A stretch of 64,000 nucleotides of DNA from Dehalogenimonas sp. 4OHTPN (lineage in GTDB: Bacteria; Chloroflexota; Dehalococcoidia; Dehalococcoidales; Dehalococcoidaceae). The notes beneath the pieces are model-generated. The model ran no database searches. It had not been told where the DNA came from and saw only the letters and a list, made by a program, of their open reading frames with translations. The stretch is taken from positions 1,612,001 to 1,676,000 of the forward strand of contig NZ_CP159307.1 in NCBI RefSeq assembly GCF_040448695.1, read 5' to 3'. Positions within the stretch are counted from its first letter, which is position 1; the number at the start of each line of letters is the position of its first letter. Positions 6,839-16,313 of this stretch are shown piece by piece. The position numbers and the translations under genes were made by a program.

Positions 6839-7417
6839 ATGAACTTATATAGAAAACTGCTGGTCGTGGTGCCTCTGCTGGCGATCCTGACAGTTGGAGG
6901 CTGCGGCGACCCCAAACCCACATACGCCACCATCGAGACCAACCTGGGCAGCTTCAAGATAGAACTTTTCACCAAAGACGCGCCCAAGACGGTGGAAAAT
7001 TTCATCTCCCTGACCGAAAAGGGTTTTTACAACCAGAGCGCGGACAACAAAATCATCTTTCACCGCATCATGAAGGAGTTCATGGTCCAGACCGGCGACC
7101 CCGCCGGCACCGGCGCCGGCGGTCCGGGGTACACTTTTGCCGACGAGCTGCCGGTTAAAAGGTCGTACGAACCAGGAATCGTCGCCATGGCCAACCGTGG
7201 ACCTGACACCAATGGCAGCCAATTTTTCATCTGTACCGGAGCCCAAGCCAAAAACCTGGACCAGAACCCGGCTTATACCCAGTTCGGCATCGTCGTCGAG
7301 GGCATGGATGTTGTCCGAGCTATCGCCTCGGTGCCGGTTGTTCTGACCTCGACCGGCGAACTCTCCAAGCCCGTCGATCCGCCCTATATCATCAGGATCA
7401 CCATCGAAAAAACCTGA
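6839..7417 (+). CDS. Peptidyl-prolyl cis-trans isomerase, cyclophilin type, lipoprotein form
   Basis: A 192-residue cyclophilin preceded by a lipoprotein signal (lipobox LTVGGC near residues 17-22), so it should be anchored outside the membrane and assist folding of exported proteins. Catalytic landmarks are FHRIMKEFMVQTGDP, the GSQFFICT strand and the YTQFG segment. The ATG after GAGGAAG was chosen because it gives a proper signal peptide. A cytosolic paralogue follows 30 bases later, so the pair is probably a tandem duplication serving both compartments from one transcript. Confidence 0.9.
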   Translation: MNLYRKLLVVVPLLAILTVGGCGDPKPTYATIETNLGSFKIELFTKDAPKTVENFISLTEKGFYNQSADNKIIFHRIMKEFMVQTGDPAGTGAGGPGYTFADELPVKRSYEPGIVAMANRGPDTNGSQFFICTGAQAKNLDQNPAYTQFGIVVEGMDVVRAIASVPVVLTSTGELSKPVDPPYIIRITIEKT

Positions 7418-7447
7418 TTCCAGATTGTTGCCTCAATAAGAAAGGAA

Positions 7448-7996
7448 ATGATGATGCCCGAAGTCAAACGCTGGACCACCGCCCCTTCAATGCAGATCGA
7501 TCCTAATAAAAAATACACCGCCGCGATCGACACCTCCCTGGGCAGTTTCAAGATCGAACTGCTGGCCAAGGAAAGTCCCAAAACGGTGAACAACTTCGTC
7601 TTTCTGGCTGGCGAGGGTTTTTACGACGGCGTTATTTTCCATCGCATCATCGCCCCGTTCATGATCCAGACCGGAGACCCCACCGGCACCGGCGGCGGCG
7701 GTCCGGGCTACCGCTTCAATGACGAACTGCCGGCGAAGCATTCCTACGATCCCGGGATAGTAGCCATGGCTAACGCCGGCCCCAATACCAACGGCAGCCA
7801 GTTCTTCATCTGCACCGGCCCCCAGGCCCGCGGCTTGAACGGCTGCCCCAACTACACCCAGTTCGGGCGGGTTACCGAAGGTATGGACACGGTTCAGAAG
7901 ATCGCCGGGGTCAAAGTTAGCCGCTCGCCTCACGGTGAAATGTCCATGCCGCTTGATCCGCCGGTGATCAAAGGAATCTCCATAACCGAGGCCTGA
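7448..7996 (+). CDS. Peptidyl-prolyl cis-trans isomerase, cyclophilin type, cytosolic form
   Basis: A 182-residue cyclophilin without a signal peptide. It retains FHRIIAPFMIQTGDP, GSQFFICTG and YTQFGRVTEGM, the catalytic and substrate-binding signatures, and is closely similar to its upstream lipoprotein paralogue. Three ATG codons in a row follow AAAGGA, so the exact start could shift by one or two residues. It most likely shares the transcript of the preceding gene. Confidence 0.9.
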   Translation: MMMPEVKRWTTAPSMQIDPNKKYTAAIDTSLGSFKIELLAKESPKTVNNFVFLAGEGFYDGVIFHRIIAPFMIQTGDPTGTGGGGPGYRFNDELPAKHSYDPGIVAMANAGPNTNGSQFFICTGPQARGLNGCPNYTQFGRVTEGMDTVQKIAGVKVSRSPHGEMSMPLDPPVIKGISITEA

Positions 7997-8025
7997 TGTC
8001 TCCGGAGATACTAGGCGTTTAATAA

Positions 8026-8430
8026 ATGGCCGATAAAACGATCGTGCAGCTGGCAGTTTTCGAGGCTCCGGCGCGGCGCGTTTTTGAAGCGTTGACGGAT
8101 TCGGCGCAACATTCGGCTTTCACCGGTGCGGTGGCGTCCATCGACGCCCGGCCCGGCGGCAGCTTCAGCGCCTACGACGGCTACATTAGCGGCAAGTTTC
8201 TCGAGCTTGAGCCCGGAGCAAGGTACGTCCAACGGTGGCGGGCTTCTGACTGGCCGGAAAGTGTTTTCTCTACCGTTTCGGTAGAGCTTGGTGAAAAAAG
8301 AGGCGTGTCCACTCTAAGGTTCACCCAACAGGGCGTGCCTGAGGCCTTCGCCGAGGAGATTGCCCAAGGCTGGCATGATTTCTACTGGGACCGGCTGCGG
8401 CTTTACCTGGAAAAATCTCCCGGACGATAG
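8026..8430 (+). CDS. SRPBCC/AHSA1-like protein
   Basis: A 134-residue protein with the START/SRPBCC fold typical of AHSA1-type small proteins: the opening strand VFEAPARRVFEALTD, a central PGGSFSAYDGYISGKFLELEPG, and a C-terminal helix QGWHDFYWDRLRLYLE. These proteins bind hydrophobic ligands or co-chaperone partners; the ligand is not predictable here. The start is an ATG with only a weak ribosome-binding site. It stands 29 bases after the cyclophilin gene and may be read from the same transcript. Confidence 0.8.
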   Translation: MADKTIVQLAVFEAPARRVFEALTDSAQHSAFTGAVASIDARPGGSFSAYDGYISGKFLELEPGARYVQRWRASDWPESVFSTVSVELGEKRGVSTLRFTQQGVPEAFAEEIAQGWHDFYWDRLRLYLEKSPGR

Positions 8431-8541
8431 CGCCGCTACCTGTTCCGCCCCTGAGTATTTGCCCTTCAAACGGCGGACACATCAGCGGATATTCCCCGTC
8501 AACTTTCCAGAAATGAAAACTTGACATATAATGGTAATGTC

Positions 8542-9537
8542 ATGCTTACCCGGCATAAGGCAGAAACCCAGGCTTCGGGACAGCCGCTAGCCAAAGCGTA
8601 TGAGTCCGCTTCGGCGATCATCGAAAACGTCGGCAAGGTCATCGTCGGCAAAGCGGAGGCAATCAGGTTGGCGGTAGTTGCCATTCTGGCCGGCGGGCAT
8701 TTACTCATCGAAGATGCTCCCGGCGTCGGTAAAACGATGCTGGCCCGGTCACTGGCCAGGTCGCTGGAGTGTTCATTCAAGCGCCTCCAGTTCACCCCTG
8801 ACATGCTTCCCGGGGATATCACTGGCACGACCGTCTATAACCAAAAAAGCGGAGATTTTGAATTCCGCCCGGGACCGGTAATGGCCCAGATCGTGCTGGC
8901 TGACGAGATCAACCGAGCCACGCCTAAAGTTCAGTCAGCCCTGCTGGAATGCATGGAGGAGCACCAGATCTCGGTAGACGGCGTAACTCACCGGATGCCA
9001 GTGCCCTTCCACGTGCTGGCTACCCAGAACCCGGTGGAATTTGAAGGCACTTTCCCCTTGCCGGAAACCCAGCTCGACCGCTTCCTGCTTCGCCTGTCTT
9101 TGGGTTTCCCCGATCCGGCCGGCGAATTGACGATCTTGGAAAACCAGCGCTTCCGTCATCCTATCGAAGACCTGACGCCGGTGGTCCACGCCGAGGCACT
9201 CATCGGCCTTCAGGCGGCGGTCAAGGATATTTTCGTAGACCGCCTGGTCAGCCAGTATATTGTCGCCCTGTCCGGCGCTACCAGAAATCACCGGTCGTTG
9301 TATCTGGGAGTTTCGCCCAGGGGTTCGCTGGCCCTCTACCGCACCGCCCAGGCACTGGCGCTGGTCAGCGGCCGGGATTATGTCCTGCCTGACGACGTGA
9401 AAGCCCTGGCGGTGCCGGTCCTGGCGCATCGGCTGGTCCTTGACTCGTCCGTATCTCACAGGACCTCCAACCGCGATATAGTCACCGAGATAATTAACAG
9501 CCTGCCGGTGCCGGGAGCCCTGTCCGGCCGAAACTGA
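8542..9537 (+). CDS. MoxR-family AAA+ ATPase
   Basis: A 331-residue AAA+ ATPase with Walker A APGVGKT (about residues 57-65), Walker B VLADEINRA, and the MoxR signature ATQNPVEFEGTFPLPE. MoxR ATPases act as chaperones for partner proteins, commonly DUF58 and transglutaminase products, exactly the genes that follow. TATAAT at 8526-8531 lies 10 bases before the ATG with no Shine-Dalgarno, so the mRNA is nearly leaderless. A TTG 21 bases upstream is in frame, but it overlaps the promoter. Confidence 0.9.
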   Translation: MLTRHKAETQASGQPLAKAYESASAIIENVGKVIVGKAEAIRLAVVAILAGGHLLIEDAPGVGKTMLARSLARSLECSFKRLQFTPDMLPGDITGTTVYNQKSGDFEFRPGPVMAQIVLADEINRATPKVQSALLECMEEHQISVDGVTHRMPVPFHVLATQNPVEFEGTFPLPETQLDRFLLRLSLGFPDPAGELTILENQRFRHPIEDLTPVVHAEALIGLQAAVKDIFVDRLVSQYIVALSGATRNHRSLYLGVSPRGSLALYRTAQALALVSGRDYVLPDDVKALAVPVLAHRLVLDSSVSHRTSNRDIVTEIINSLPVPGALSGRN

Positions 9538-9560
9538 TCTGGGTTAGTTGGGGAGGGGGA

Positions 9561-10784
9561 ATGCGCCCACGTATGGGACTTTTGGTCTCTACGCTGATCC
9601 TGGCGGGGGCGGTAGCGGTTACCGGCTCCGTGCTGGCGCTGCGCTTGTTCTACGTCTGGCTTTTGATCCTGCTGGCGGGGTGGTTGTGGATTACCCTGTC
9701 CATCCGCGGCCTCAAGTTCGAAATGTCTCCCCTGCCGGAACGCGCCAAGGCCGGCACAGCCTTACTACAGGAAGTGTCCGTTTCAGCGGCCGATAAATTG
9801 CCGCGTTTCGGGCTGACGCTGCAGGCGTGGACAAATGCCTTCATCGGACCAGCAGCAAATATCGATCTTCCATCCGGCCGGACCGCCCGGTGGCAGGCGA
9901 ATTATCCTCTGCCGCGCCGCGGCCGCTACGCCCTCGGCCGGATCATGGTGACTGCTTCTGAGCCGTTCGGCCTGCTGAGCCGTAAGACGATAGCCGGAAA
10001 CGCCTCAACAGTCATCGTCCACCCGGCAGCGGTACCGATGCCGCCGTTCAGTTTACTGGGGCTGGCCGGATCAGGCCTATCCACCAGGATGCCGGAAGCG
10101 CTCTCAGCCTCGGCCTCCAGTATCCGGGAATATACCACCGGCGACTCTTTGCGCCACGTCCACTGGAAAAGCACCGCCCATACCGGCAAATACATGGTGA
10201 AAACCTTTGACGCCGACCGTTCCCGACACCGCGCTAAAAACTACTGGATCATTCTGGACATGGCCGCCGCGGTACATTCCGGCGAGGCCGCCGAATCAAC
10301 CGCCGAGTATGCGGTCACACTCGCCGCGTCCCTGGCCAAGAAATACCTGGACGGCGGCTACCGCTTAGGCCTGGTGACAGCAGCCCCCGAATCATTGGTT
10401 CTACCAGCCAGCTCCGGCCAAAAGCACCTGACCGACATTCTGGACAGACTGGCGGTCATTGAGCCGAACAGTTCCATCCCTATCGGCGTGCTGATCGCCC
10501 GCCACCAGGGCCTATTCGGATCTGACGCCACAGTCGTGGTCATCACCCCCTCGACGTTCAGCGCCATGACCGAGGGCTACCACCAGCTGACTTCACGCGG
10601 CGCCACGGCGGCTTTTTTCCTTATCGACGGCACCGGTTTCGGCGGCGTATCACCCGCGGGGGTCGGCCGTTCCCTGATCCAGCTTGGAGCGCCGGTCTAC
10701 CTGCTGCGCCGCGCCGAGACCTTCCCGCAGTCCCTGCAACAAGCGGCCCGCGGCACCGGCTGGCACGGGGACAGCCGCTCATGA
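9561..10784 (+). CDS. DUF58 domain membrane protein
   Basis: A 407-residue protein with two N-terminal membrane helices (about residues 8-50), a beta-rich region, and the DUF58 core around residues 188-216 (IREYTTGDSLRHVHWKSTA), followed by a von Willebrand A-like domain (IILDMAAAVHSGE). DUF58 proteins are standard partners of MoxR ATPases. The start ATG follows GGGAGGGGG. It lies 23 bases after moxR, and its stop overlaps the start of the transglutaminase gene (ATGA), so translational coupling is likely. Confidence 0.88.
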   Translation: MRPRMGLLVSTLILAGAVAVTGSVLALRLFYVWLLILLAGWLWITLSIRGLKFEMSPLPERAKAGTALLQEVSVSAADKLPRFGLTLQAWTNAFIGPAANIDLPSGRTARWQANYPLPRRGRYALGRIMVTASEPFGLLSRKTIAGNASTVIVHPAAVPMPPFSLLGLAGSGLSTRMPEALSASASSIREYTTGDSLRHVHWKSTAHTGKYMVKTFDADRSRHRAKNYWIILDMAAAVHSGEAAESTAEYAVTLAASLAKKYLDGGYRLGLVTAAPESLVLPASSGQKHLTDILDRLAVIEPNSSIPIGVLIARHQGLFGSDATVVVITPSTFSAMTEGYHQLTSRGATAAFFLIDGTGFGGVSPAGVGRSLIQLGAPVYLLRRAETFPQSLQQAARGTGWHGDSRS

Positions 10785-12922
10785 ACGCGCCGTCAGCCAC
10801 CCCTTCTCGGATTGCCTCACTGGCCGTGCTGCTGACTCTGGCGGCGCTGGGAGTAGCCGTCCGGGCACTGGAGGCCGCGCAATGGGTCAGCCCGCAGCCA
10901 TCGCTGGTGCTTGTGCTGGCGCTGGGCCTGGGCAGCGGGGCCTTGCTGGCCGCCAGCCGCCTCAAAGGTTCCCTGGCTCTCCTGCTGCTCCTCGCCGCGG
11001 GCTCGGCTTTGGCAGCCTGGCAGTCGGCAGCTCTCTTCCCAGCCGACGGCGACCAGAGCGCCTGGTCGCGCTGGCTGGAGGCGGTGTCCCGGCCGACGGA
11101 AAGCCAGGCTGCTTTCGTCACCTTCCTTTCGGCGGTGAGCTATTTTTCCGGAGCCGCAGGCGCCTGGTTCGTGATTCGCCGGCGCAACGGCTGGCCAGCA
11201 TTCACCGCTGGCGCCCTGGTTGTCGTACTGAATTTAACAAACCTACCGCCCAGCTTTGATTTCGTCCTGCCCCTTTACCTTACGCTCGGACTGATCCTCT
11301 TGGTAGAGACCGGCTGGCGCCGTCTCGTCATCACCCGGGACCGGCAGCGGGCGCGTTTGCTGGTGGGACTGCCTTTATGCCTGGCTATCGTTGCTGGAAC
11401 CTTCATTCTGCCTCAAACTCCGGCTGAGAAACTCAAGCTTGACCTCGAACTTGACGCGGTATACTCGTCAATCAAACGTAATACCCTGAATATCTTCCAG
11501 GCGGTGCCGTCCAAGGTCAAGACAGTCCGGGCCTCGGCCCAGGAGGCGGTGGTTTTTAAGGCACAACCCGAACTGAGTGAGACCGTCAGATTCACCATCA
11601 ATCTTGCCCAGCCGGGGTATTTCCGGACCCGCTATTATGACGTGTATTCGGCATCCGGTTGGAGCAATAGTCCCCTTTCCGAGGGGGTGATCGGCTCGGG
11701 CCAAACCATCGCCGACGCTGTGCCGCTGGCCCGATCGGTAGTAATCAAGTACCGGGTAGAAAACCAGGTCAAGACCGACCTCATCCTGCTGAACGGGCAG
11801 CCTTCCAGCCTCAGCATTCCGGCGGCCTCCCGCTGGCTGCCCGCCGCCGGGAACAGCGACATCATGGCCCTGGTATCGCCGCGGCTGCTCCCGGCTTACC
11901 AGAGCTACGAGGTAACCGCCCGTCTGCCCCAGGTCACCGCCGCTGAACTGGCCGGGGCAGGCGGCGACTATCCGGAATGGATCACCAACCGCTACCTGCA
12001 ATTACCCAATAATCTGCCGCCTTCGGTGCGCCTCCTGTCACGCCAGTTGACCTACGGCCGGGAAACCGCATATGCCAAGGTTCAGGCGGTTAAGGACTAC
12101 CTGTCCAGGCTTGGTTACAATGTCGACGGCGCCGATGTCGTCGATGGCGCCGACGGCGTAGCTTTTTTCCTGTCTGCTAAAACTGGCAACTGTGTCAATT
12201 TCGCCTCTGCGCTGGTCGTCCTGCTGCGCGAAGCCGGGGTTCCGGCCCGATTCTGCCAGGGTTACCTGGGAACGGAACTGGACGAGTCCGGTAAAAGCCT
12301 GGTTATCAGAGGCCGCGACGCCCATGCCTGGGCGGAGGTCTATTTCCCCGGCTTTGGCTGGATCATGGTCGAGGCTACGCCCGGCCGGCCGGCCGACGGC
12401 TTCGAGGCTGACGCGCCGATCATCCCCAACCAGGCGCTCCCGCCGGGTGAAGTCTTTCCGTCAAACCCAGGCAGCCAGGCTGACGACATTCTGCCGACCG
12501 ATGTCGAGAACAGCGACGCCGGTGATTTGGGTTCATCCCTGCCGCCGCTGTTGATCACTGTTTTGCTTCTTGCCGGCGTGGTCCTGGCGGGCGGGGCCGG
12601 AGGTATATTCTACCTGTCCCGGGCCAATGACCCCGGCGGCGCTTACCGCCGATTGGCCATCATAGGCAAGCTGTTCCGGCTGCCGCCATGCCCCGCGGAC
12701 ACGCCCCTGGAGTTTGCCCGCCGTTTGAGCGCCCGCCTGCCTTCGGAGACTGTCGGTATCGATAGTGTCGCCGGGTCATATTCCAGGCTCCGCTACGGGC
12801 CGGCCAGGACCCGGTCAGAGCAGGACGACGATGGGTTACGGCACCAGTGGCGGCAGTTGAGCCTGCGCCTTATCCGATACAGGCTCAGACTGGCCAGTCC
12901 GGAAACTAACCGTCGCGCTTAA
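10781..12922 (+). CDS. Membrane-bound transglutaminase-like protein (TgpA type)
   Basis: A 713-residue protein: several membrane helices in the first 210 residues, a large external region, a transglutaminase-like core with catalytic Cys in TGNCVNFASALV (about residue 470) and His in RDAHAWAEVYF (about residue 514), a final membrane helix near residue 590, and a C-terminal cytosolic DUF4129-like segment. It completes the MoxR-DUF58-transglutaminase set, whose role is inferred to be cell-surface protein processing or cross-linking. Its stop overlaps the convergent trpA stop by four bases, with no terminator between them. Confidence 0.88.
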   Translation: MNAPSATPSRIASLAVLLTLAALGVAVRALEAAQWVSPQPSLVLVLALGLGSGALLAASRLKGSLALLLLLAAGSALAAWQSAALFPADGDQSAWSRWLEAVSRPTESQAAFVTFLSAVSYFSGAAGAWFVIRRRNGWPAFTAGALVVVLNLTNLPPSFDFVLPLYLTLGLILLVETGWRRLVITRDRQRARLLVGLPLCLAIVAGTFILPQTPAEKLKLDLELDAVYSSIKRNTLNIFQAVPSKVKTVRASAQEAVVFKAQPELSETVRFTINLAQPGYFRTRYYDVYSASGWSNSPLSEGVIGSGQTIADAVPLARSVVIKYRVENQVKTDLILLNGQPSSLSIPAASRWLPAAGNSDIMALVSPRLLPAYQSYEVTARLPQVTAAELAGAGGDYPEWITNRYLQLPNNLPPSVRLLSRQLTYGRETAYAKVQAVKDYLSRLGYNVDGADVVDGADGVAFFLSAKTGNCVNFASALVVLLREAGVPARFCQGYLGTELDESGKSLVIRGRDAHAWAEVYFPGFGWIMVEATPGRPADGFEADAPIIPNQALPPGEVFPSNPGSQADDILPTDVENSDAGDLGSSLPPLLITVLLLAGVVLAGGAGGIFYLSRANDPGGAYRRLAIIGKLFRLPPCPADTPLEFARRLSARLPSETVGIDSVAGSYSRLRYGPARTRSEQDDDGLRHQWRQLSLRLIRYRLRLASPETNRRA

Positions 12923-13701
12923 CCCGATCCGTCGAGCGCGGCGCGGACTCCGGCGGTGAACTTTTCAAGAGACCCAAGCGATGAGTCTTCTTCGATCAGC
13001 TTTAAGAGCTTGCTGCCGATAATAACGCCGTCGGCGTAACGGCTGATTGCCGCCGCCTGTCCCGCCGCCGATACGCCAAAACCCACCGCCAGCGGCAGAC
13101 TGGCCTGCTGCCGTACCTTCTCGACGAAATCGGGCAGGTACTTTGGTACGTCGTCGCGGGCGCCGGTGACCCCGGCCACCGAGGTCAAATAAATAAAACC
13201 GCGCGCTTTCTCAGCTACCTGAGCGATACGCGCGGCGGTCGAGGTCGGCGCCAGGAGATATATCAAATCTATGCCATGTTTTAGGGCTGCCGCATCGAGG
13301 TCTCCGGACTCGTCCGGCGGCAGGTCCGGCACGATCAAACCGGAAACGCCGGCGGCGGCCGAGTCACGGCAGAAAAGCTCGATTCCGTAGCTCAAAATGG
13401 GGTTGTAATAACCCATGAAGACCAGCGGCACATTCAAACCCCGCCGCCTGAGTTCGGCGGCGGTCTCGATGCAATACGCAGCGGTGACTCCATTCTGCAG
13501 CGCCCTGAAACTGGCCGCCTGAATGACCGGCCCATCGCCGATGGGATCGGAAAAGGGAACCCCCAGCTCGATGATATCGCAGCCGGCTCTTTCCAAAACA
13601 ACCGCCGCTTTTAACGTCGTCTCGATGTCCGGATAGCCAACGGTCAGGTAGCCGATGAGCGCCTTGCGCCCACCGCCGAAAGCCCTGGATATATCACTCA
13701 T
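12919..13701 (-). CDS. trpA: Tryptophan synthase alpha chain
   Basis: A 260-residue TIM barrel that cleaves indole-3-glycerol phosphate to indole and glyceraldehyde 3-phosphate and channels indole to TrpB. The catalytic region ELGVPFSDPIGDGP (Glu and Asp near residues 46-58) and the phosphate-binding GFGVS and VIIGSK loops are present. It is the last gene of the trp operon; its ATG overlaps the trpB stop by one base. Length is normal. Confidence 0.97.
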   Translation of the reverse strand: MSDISRAFGGGRKALIGYLTVGYPDIETTLKAAVVLERAGCDIIELGVPFSDPIGDGPVIQAASFRALQNGVTAAYCIETAAELRRRGLNVPLVFMGYYNPILSYGIELFCRDSAAAGVSGLIVPDLPPDESGDLDAAALKHGIDLIYLLAPTSTAARIAQVAEKARGFIYLTSVAGVTGARDDVPKYLPDFVEKVRQQASLPLAVGFGVSAAGQAAAISRYADGVIIGSKLLKLIEEDSSLGSLEKFTAGVRAALDGSG

Positions 13702-14885
13702 CAGCTCACTCCCATAGCCTTCATCACTATATCCATATCTTTATCCCCGCGGCCGGACAGGCATACAAGGATCGTTTGACTCTTGTCGAGCGCCGCCGCC
13801 AGCCTGGCCGCCAGGGCGACGGCGTGCGACGATTCCATAGCCGGCAGTATACCCTCGGTCTCCGACAGCAGCCGGAAGGCGACCAGGGCTTCCTCGTCGG
13901 TTACCGCCACGTACTCGGCGCGGCCGGAATCTTTCAAAAAGCTGTGCTCCGGCCCGACGCCGGGGTAGTCCAGGCCGGCGGAGATGCTGTGTGTCTCCGC
14001 CACCTGGCCGTAGGCGTCCTGCATCAGGTAGGACCGCGCCCCGTGAAGCACCCCGGGCCGCCCGGCGGAAAGGGTAGCGGCATGTCTGCCGGTACCGATG
14101 CCGGAGCCGCCAGCCTCAACGCCGATCAGCTTTACCAACGAGTCGCTGATGAAAGGATAGAACAGGCCGATGGAGTTTGAACCGCCGCCGACACAAGCCA
14201 CGGCGTAGTCCGGGAGTTTTCCGGTGGCGTCGAGCATTTGCGTCCGGGCCTCGCGCCCGATGATCGACTGGAAGTCCCGTACCATCAGCGGGTATGGGTG
14301 CGGGCCTACGACCGAGCCGATCAAGTAATAGCTGTCCTCAGGGTGGGATACCCAGTCTCGCATGGCCTCGTTGATGGCGTCTTTCAGCGTCCGCGACCCG
14401 GAAGCCACCGGCCTGACTTCAGCGCCCATCAGGCGCATGCGGAAGACGTTCAACGCCTGGCGCTTGACGTCGTCTTCGCCCATGTAAACAACACAGTCAA
14501 GCCCGAGCATGGCGCAGACGGCGGCAGTGGCCACGCCGTGCTGCCCGGCGCCGGTTTCGGCGATAATCCGCTGCTTGCCCAGGTGTTTTGCCAGCAGCCC
14601 CTGGCCAAGAGCGTTGTTGATCTTGTGCGAGCCGGTATGGGCTAAATCCTCACGCTTCAAAAAGATTCTAGCCCCGCCACAGCGGCGGGTCAGATTAGCG
14701 GCGTAATACAGCGGCGTGGCGCGGCCGGCGTAGTGAGCCAGCAGCCTGCCGAGTTCACTCTGAAAAGAGGGGTCGGTTTTAACCGCTTCGTAACCGGCGG
14801 TCAAGTCCGTAAGCGCCGGCACCAGCGTCTCCGGGACATAACGTCCGCCGTAATCCCCAAAATATCCCCTGTTATCAGGCAGCAT
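13701..14885 (-). CDS. trpB: Tryptophan synthase beta chain
   Basis: A 394-residue PLP enzyme joining indole and serine. The PLP lysine is in [13 protein letters not shown] (near residue 87), the phosphate-binding loop is VGGGSNSIG, and the N-terminus [14 protein letters not shown] is typical of the major TrpB1 type. It overlaps trpF upstream by 11 bases and trpA downstream by one. An excellent match over the full length, with no oddities. Confidence 0.97.
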   Translation of the reverse strand: MLPDNRGYFGDYGGRYVPETLVPALTDLTAGYEAVKTDPSFQSELGRLLAHYAGRATPLYYAANLTRRCGGARIFLKREDLAHTGSHKINNALGQGLLAKHLGKQRIIAETGAGQHGVATAAVCAMLGLDCVVYMGEDDVKRQALNVFRMRLMGAEVRPVASGSRTLKDAINEAMRDWVSHPEDSYYLIGSVVGPHPYPLMVRDFQSIIGREARTQMLDATGKLPDYAVACVGGGSNSIGLFYPFISDSLVKLIGVEAGGSGIGTGRHAATLSAGRPGVLHGARSYLMQDAYGQVAETHSISAGLDYPGVGPEHSFLKDSGRAEYVAVTDEEALVAFRLLSETEGILPAMESSHAVALAARLAAALDKSQTILVCLSGRGDKDMDIVMKAMGVS

Positions 14886-15537
14886 TCCTAACTCCTTTCA
14901 AGCGGGCGTCCGCGGCTTTTACAGCGCGGATGAAGGCCAGGATTTTGGCCGGATCCTTGATGCCGCGGCTCTCGACGCCTGACGACACATCCACCCCCCA
15001 GGGATGGTAGCGCAAAATCAGCTCGCCGACATTTTCCGGGGTAAGGCCTCCGGCCACCATCAACGGCAACGAAGGTTCAAGCGCCCCCAAAATGGTCCAG
15101 TCGAATTTTTCGCCGGAGCCGCCGTAGGCGTCATCGGCGCGGCGGTCTAACAGGTGGATAGTTCGCGGCCGGGCGGCGGCGATACGGCTCTCGATCTCCT
15201 CGGCGCCAGTGTCGCCGCCGATCCGGGTAACCTTGATCAGCGGTCGTTCGATGCGGCGGCAGTAATTCTCGTCCTCATCGCCTGAAAGCTGTACCCGGTC
15301 AAGACGGCAATATTCAGCGATGCGGTTAACCTCGTAAGCCGAGGCATTGACGAAGACACCGGCCAGTTTCGGCCGCTTCGGCATGGTAAAAAGATGATGG
15401 GTCAACTCCAGAGCCCGTTCCGGCGACAATTTACGGCGGCTCTCGGCGAAGACCAGGCCAATGAAGTCAGCTCCCAGACGGGCGCACAGGCCGACTGTCT
15501 CCACATCCGTGATACCACAGATCTTGATGCGCGTCAT
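14875..15537 (-). CDS. trpF: Phosphoribosylanthranilate isomerase
   Basis: A 220-residue TIM barrel that rearranges phosphoribosylanthranilate to the CdRP intermediate. The catalytic Cys is in KICGITD at the N-terminus; the general acid region is LLDRRAD, and AGGLTPENV plus DVSSGVES form the phosphate site. It sits between trpC (overlap of four bases) and trpB, the usual order of this operon. Confident assignment. Confidence 0.96.
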   Translation of the reverse strand: MTRIKICGITDVETVGLCARLGADFIGLVFAESRRKLSPERALELTHHLFTMPKRPKLAGVFVNASAYEVNRIAEYCRLDRVQLSGDEDENYCRRIERPLIKVTRIGGDTGAEEIESRIAAARPRTIHLLDRRADDAYGGSGEKFDWTILGALEPSLPLMVAGGLTPENVGELILRYHPWGVDVSSGVESRGIKDPAKILAFIRAVKAADARLKGVRNAA

Positions 15538-16313
15538 ACTGAAAGCTCCCTAAGTTTGGCGCCGATGTCCGGCGCTGTCATCAGCGCCTCCCCGACCAAG
15601 GCAGCGTTGATTCCGAGCGATTGCAGGTACTTTATGTCATCGCGGCTAACAATACCGCTCTCGGAGACGATAATGCGGTCGGCAGGTATCAACCGCCTGA
15701 GCCCGCCGGTGGTCGCCAGGTCAACTTTGAAGGTCTTGAGATCGCGGTTGTTGATGCCGATGATTTTTGCGCCACTGGCTACGGCTGCCTCGACTTCGGT
15801 CTCGTCATGCGCCTCTATAAGAGCCGCCATACCCAGGCGGCGGGCTAATTCAAGTAATGAGATCAGCTCCGGAACAGTCAAGATGGCGACAATAAGCAGT
15901 ACCGCATCGGCGCCGCAAGCCCGCGCCTCGTAGAGCTGGTATTCGTCTATGATGAAGTCCTTACACAGAAGCGGCGGATGGCTCATCCCCAGGTAGTCGG
16001 CGATAGCTTTCAAATATTCCGACCTGCCCTGGAAGTACTTCTCCTCAGTCAACACCGAGATGGCTGCTGCGCCGCTGCAGGCATATTCCCGGGCAATGAC
16101 TACAGGATCGAAATCAACCCTGATTACGCCTTTCGACGGCGAGGCTTTTTTTACCTCGGCGATAATTTTCACTCCCCCACCGGCGATGGCGGCGGCGAAA
16201 TCTTTCGGCGGCGGCTGCTTTTCGACCTCGCTGATAAGCACGTCAAGGGGTATCCGCCGCTTTCGCTCATTGACGGCCGACCGCGTCGCCGCGACAATTT
16301 CATCCAGCAGCAC
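15534..16313 (-). CDS. trpC: Indole-3-glycerol phosphate synthase
   Basis: A 259-residue TIM barrel that closes the indole ring by decarboxylation. Key landmarks are AEVKKASPSKG, SVLTEEKYFQG, LLCKDFIIDEYQ, GINNRDLKTF and SESGIVSRDD, containing the catalytic Lys and Glu residues. It overlaps trpD upstream by 14 bases and trpF downstream by four, so translation is probably coupled. Confidence 0.97.
   Translation of the reverse strand: MLLDEIVAATRSAVNERKRRIPLDVLISEVEKQPPPKDFAAAIAGGGVKIIAEVKKASPSKGVIRVDFDPVVIAREYACSGAAAISVLTEEKYFQGRSEYLKAIADYLGMSHPPLLCKDFIIDEYQLYEARACGADAVLLIVAILTVPELISLLELARRLGMAALIEAHDETEVEAAVASGAKIIGINNRDLKTFKVDLATTGGLRRLIPADRIIVSESGIVSRDDIKYLQSLGINAALVGEALMTAPDIGAKLRELSV

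Noticed and set aside
8521-8541. TTG start of moxR and a TTGACA/TATAAT promoter pair
   Set aside because: TTGACA and TATAAT overlap by one base here and cannot form a promoter together; only the -10 is accepted.
12030-12560. Long open frames overlapping the transglutaminase gene in other phases
   Set aside because: They show compositionally biased, low-complexity translations typical of GC-rich shadow frames and no ribosome-binding site.
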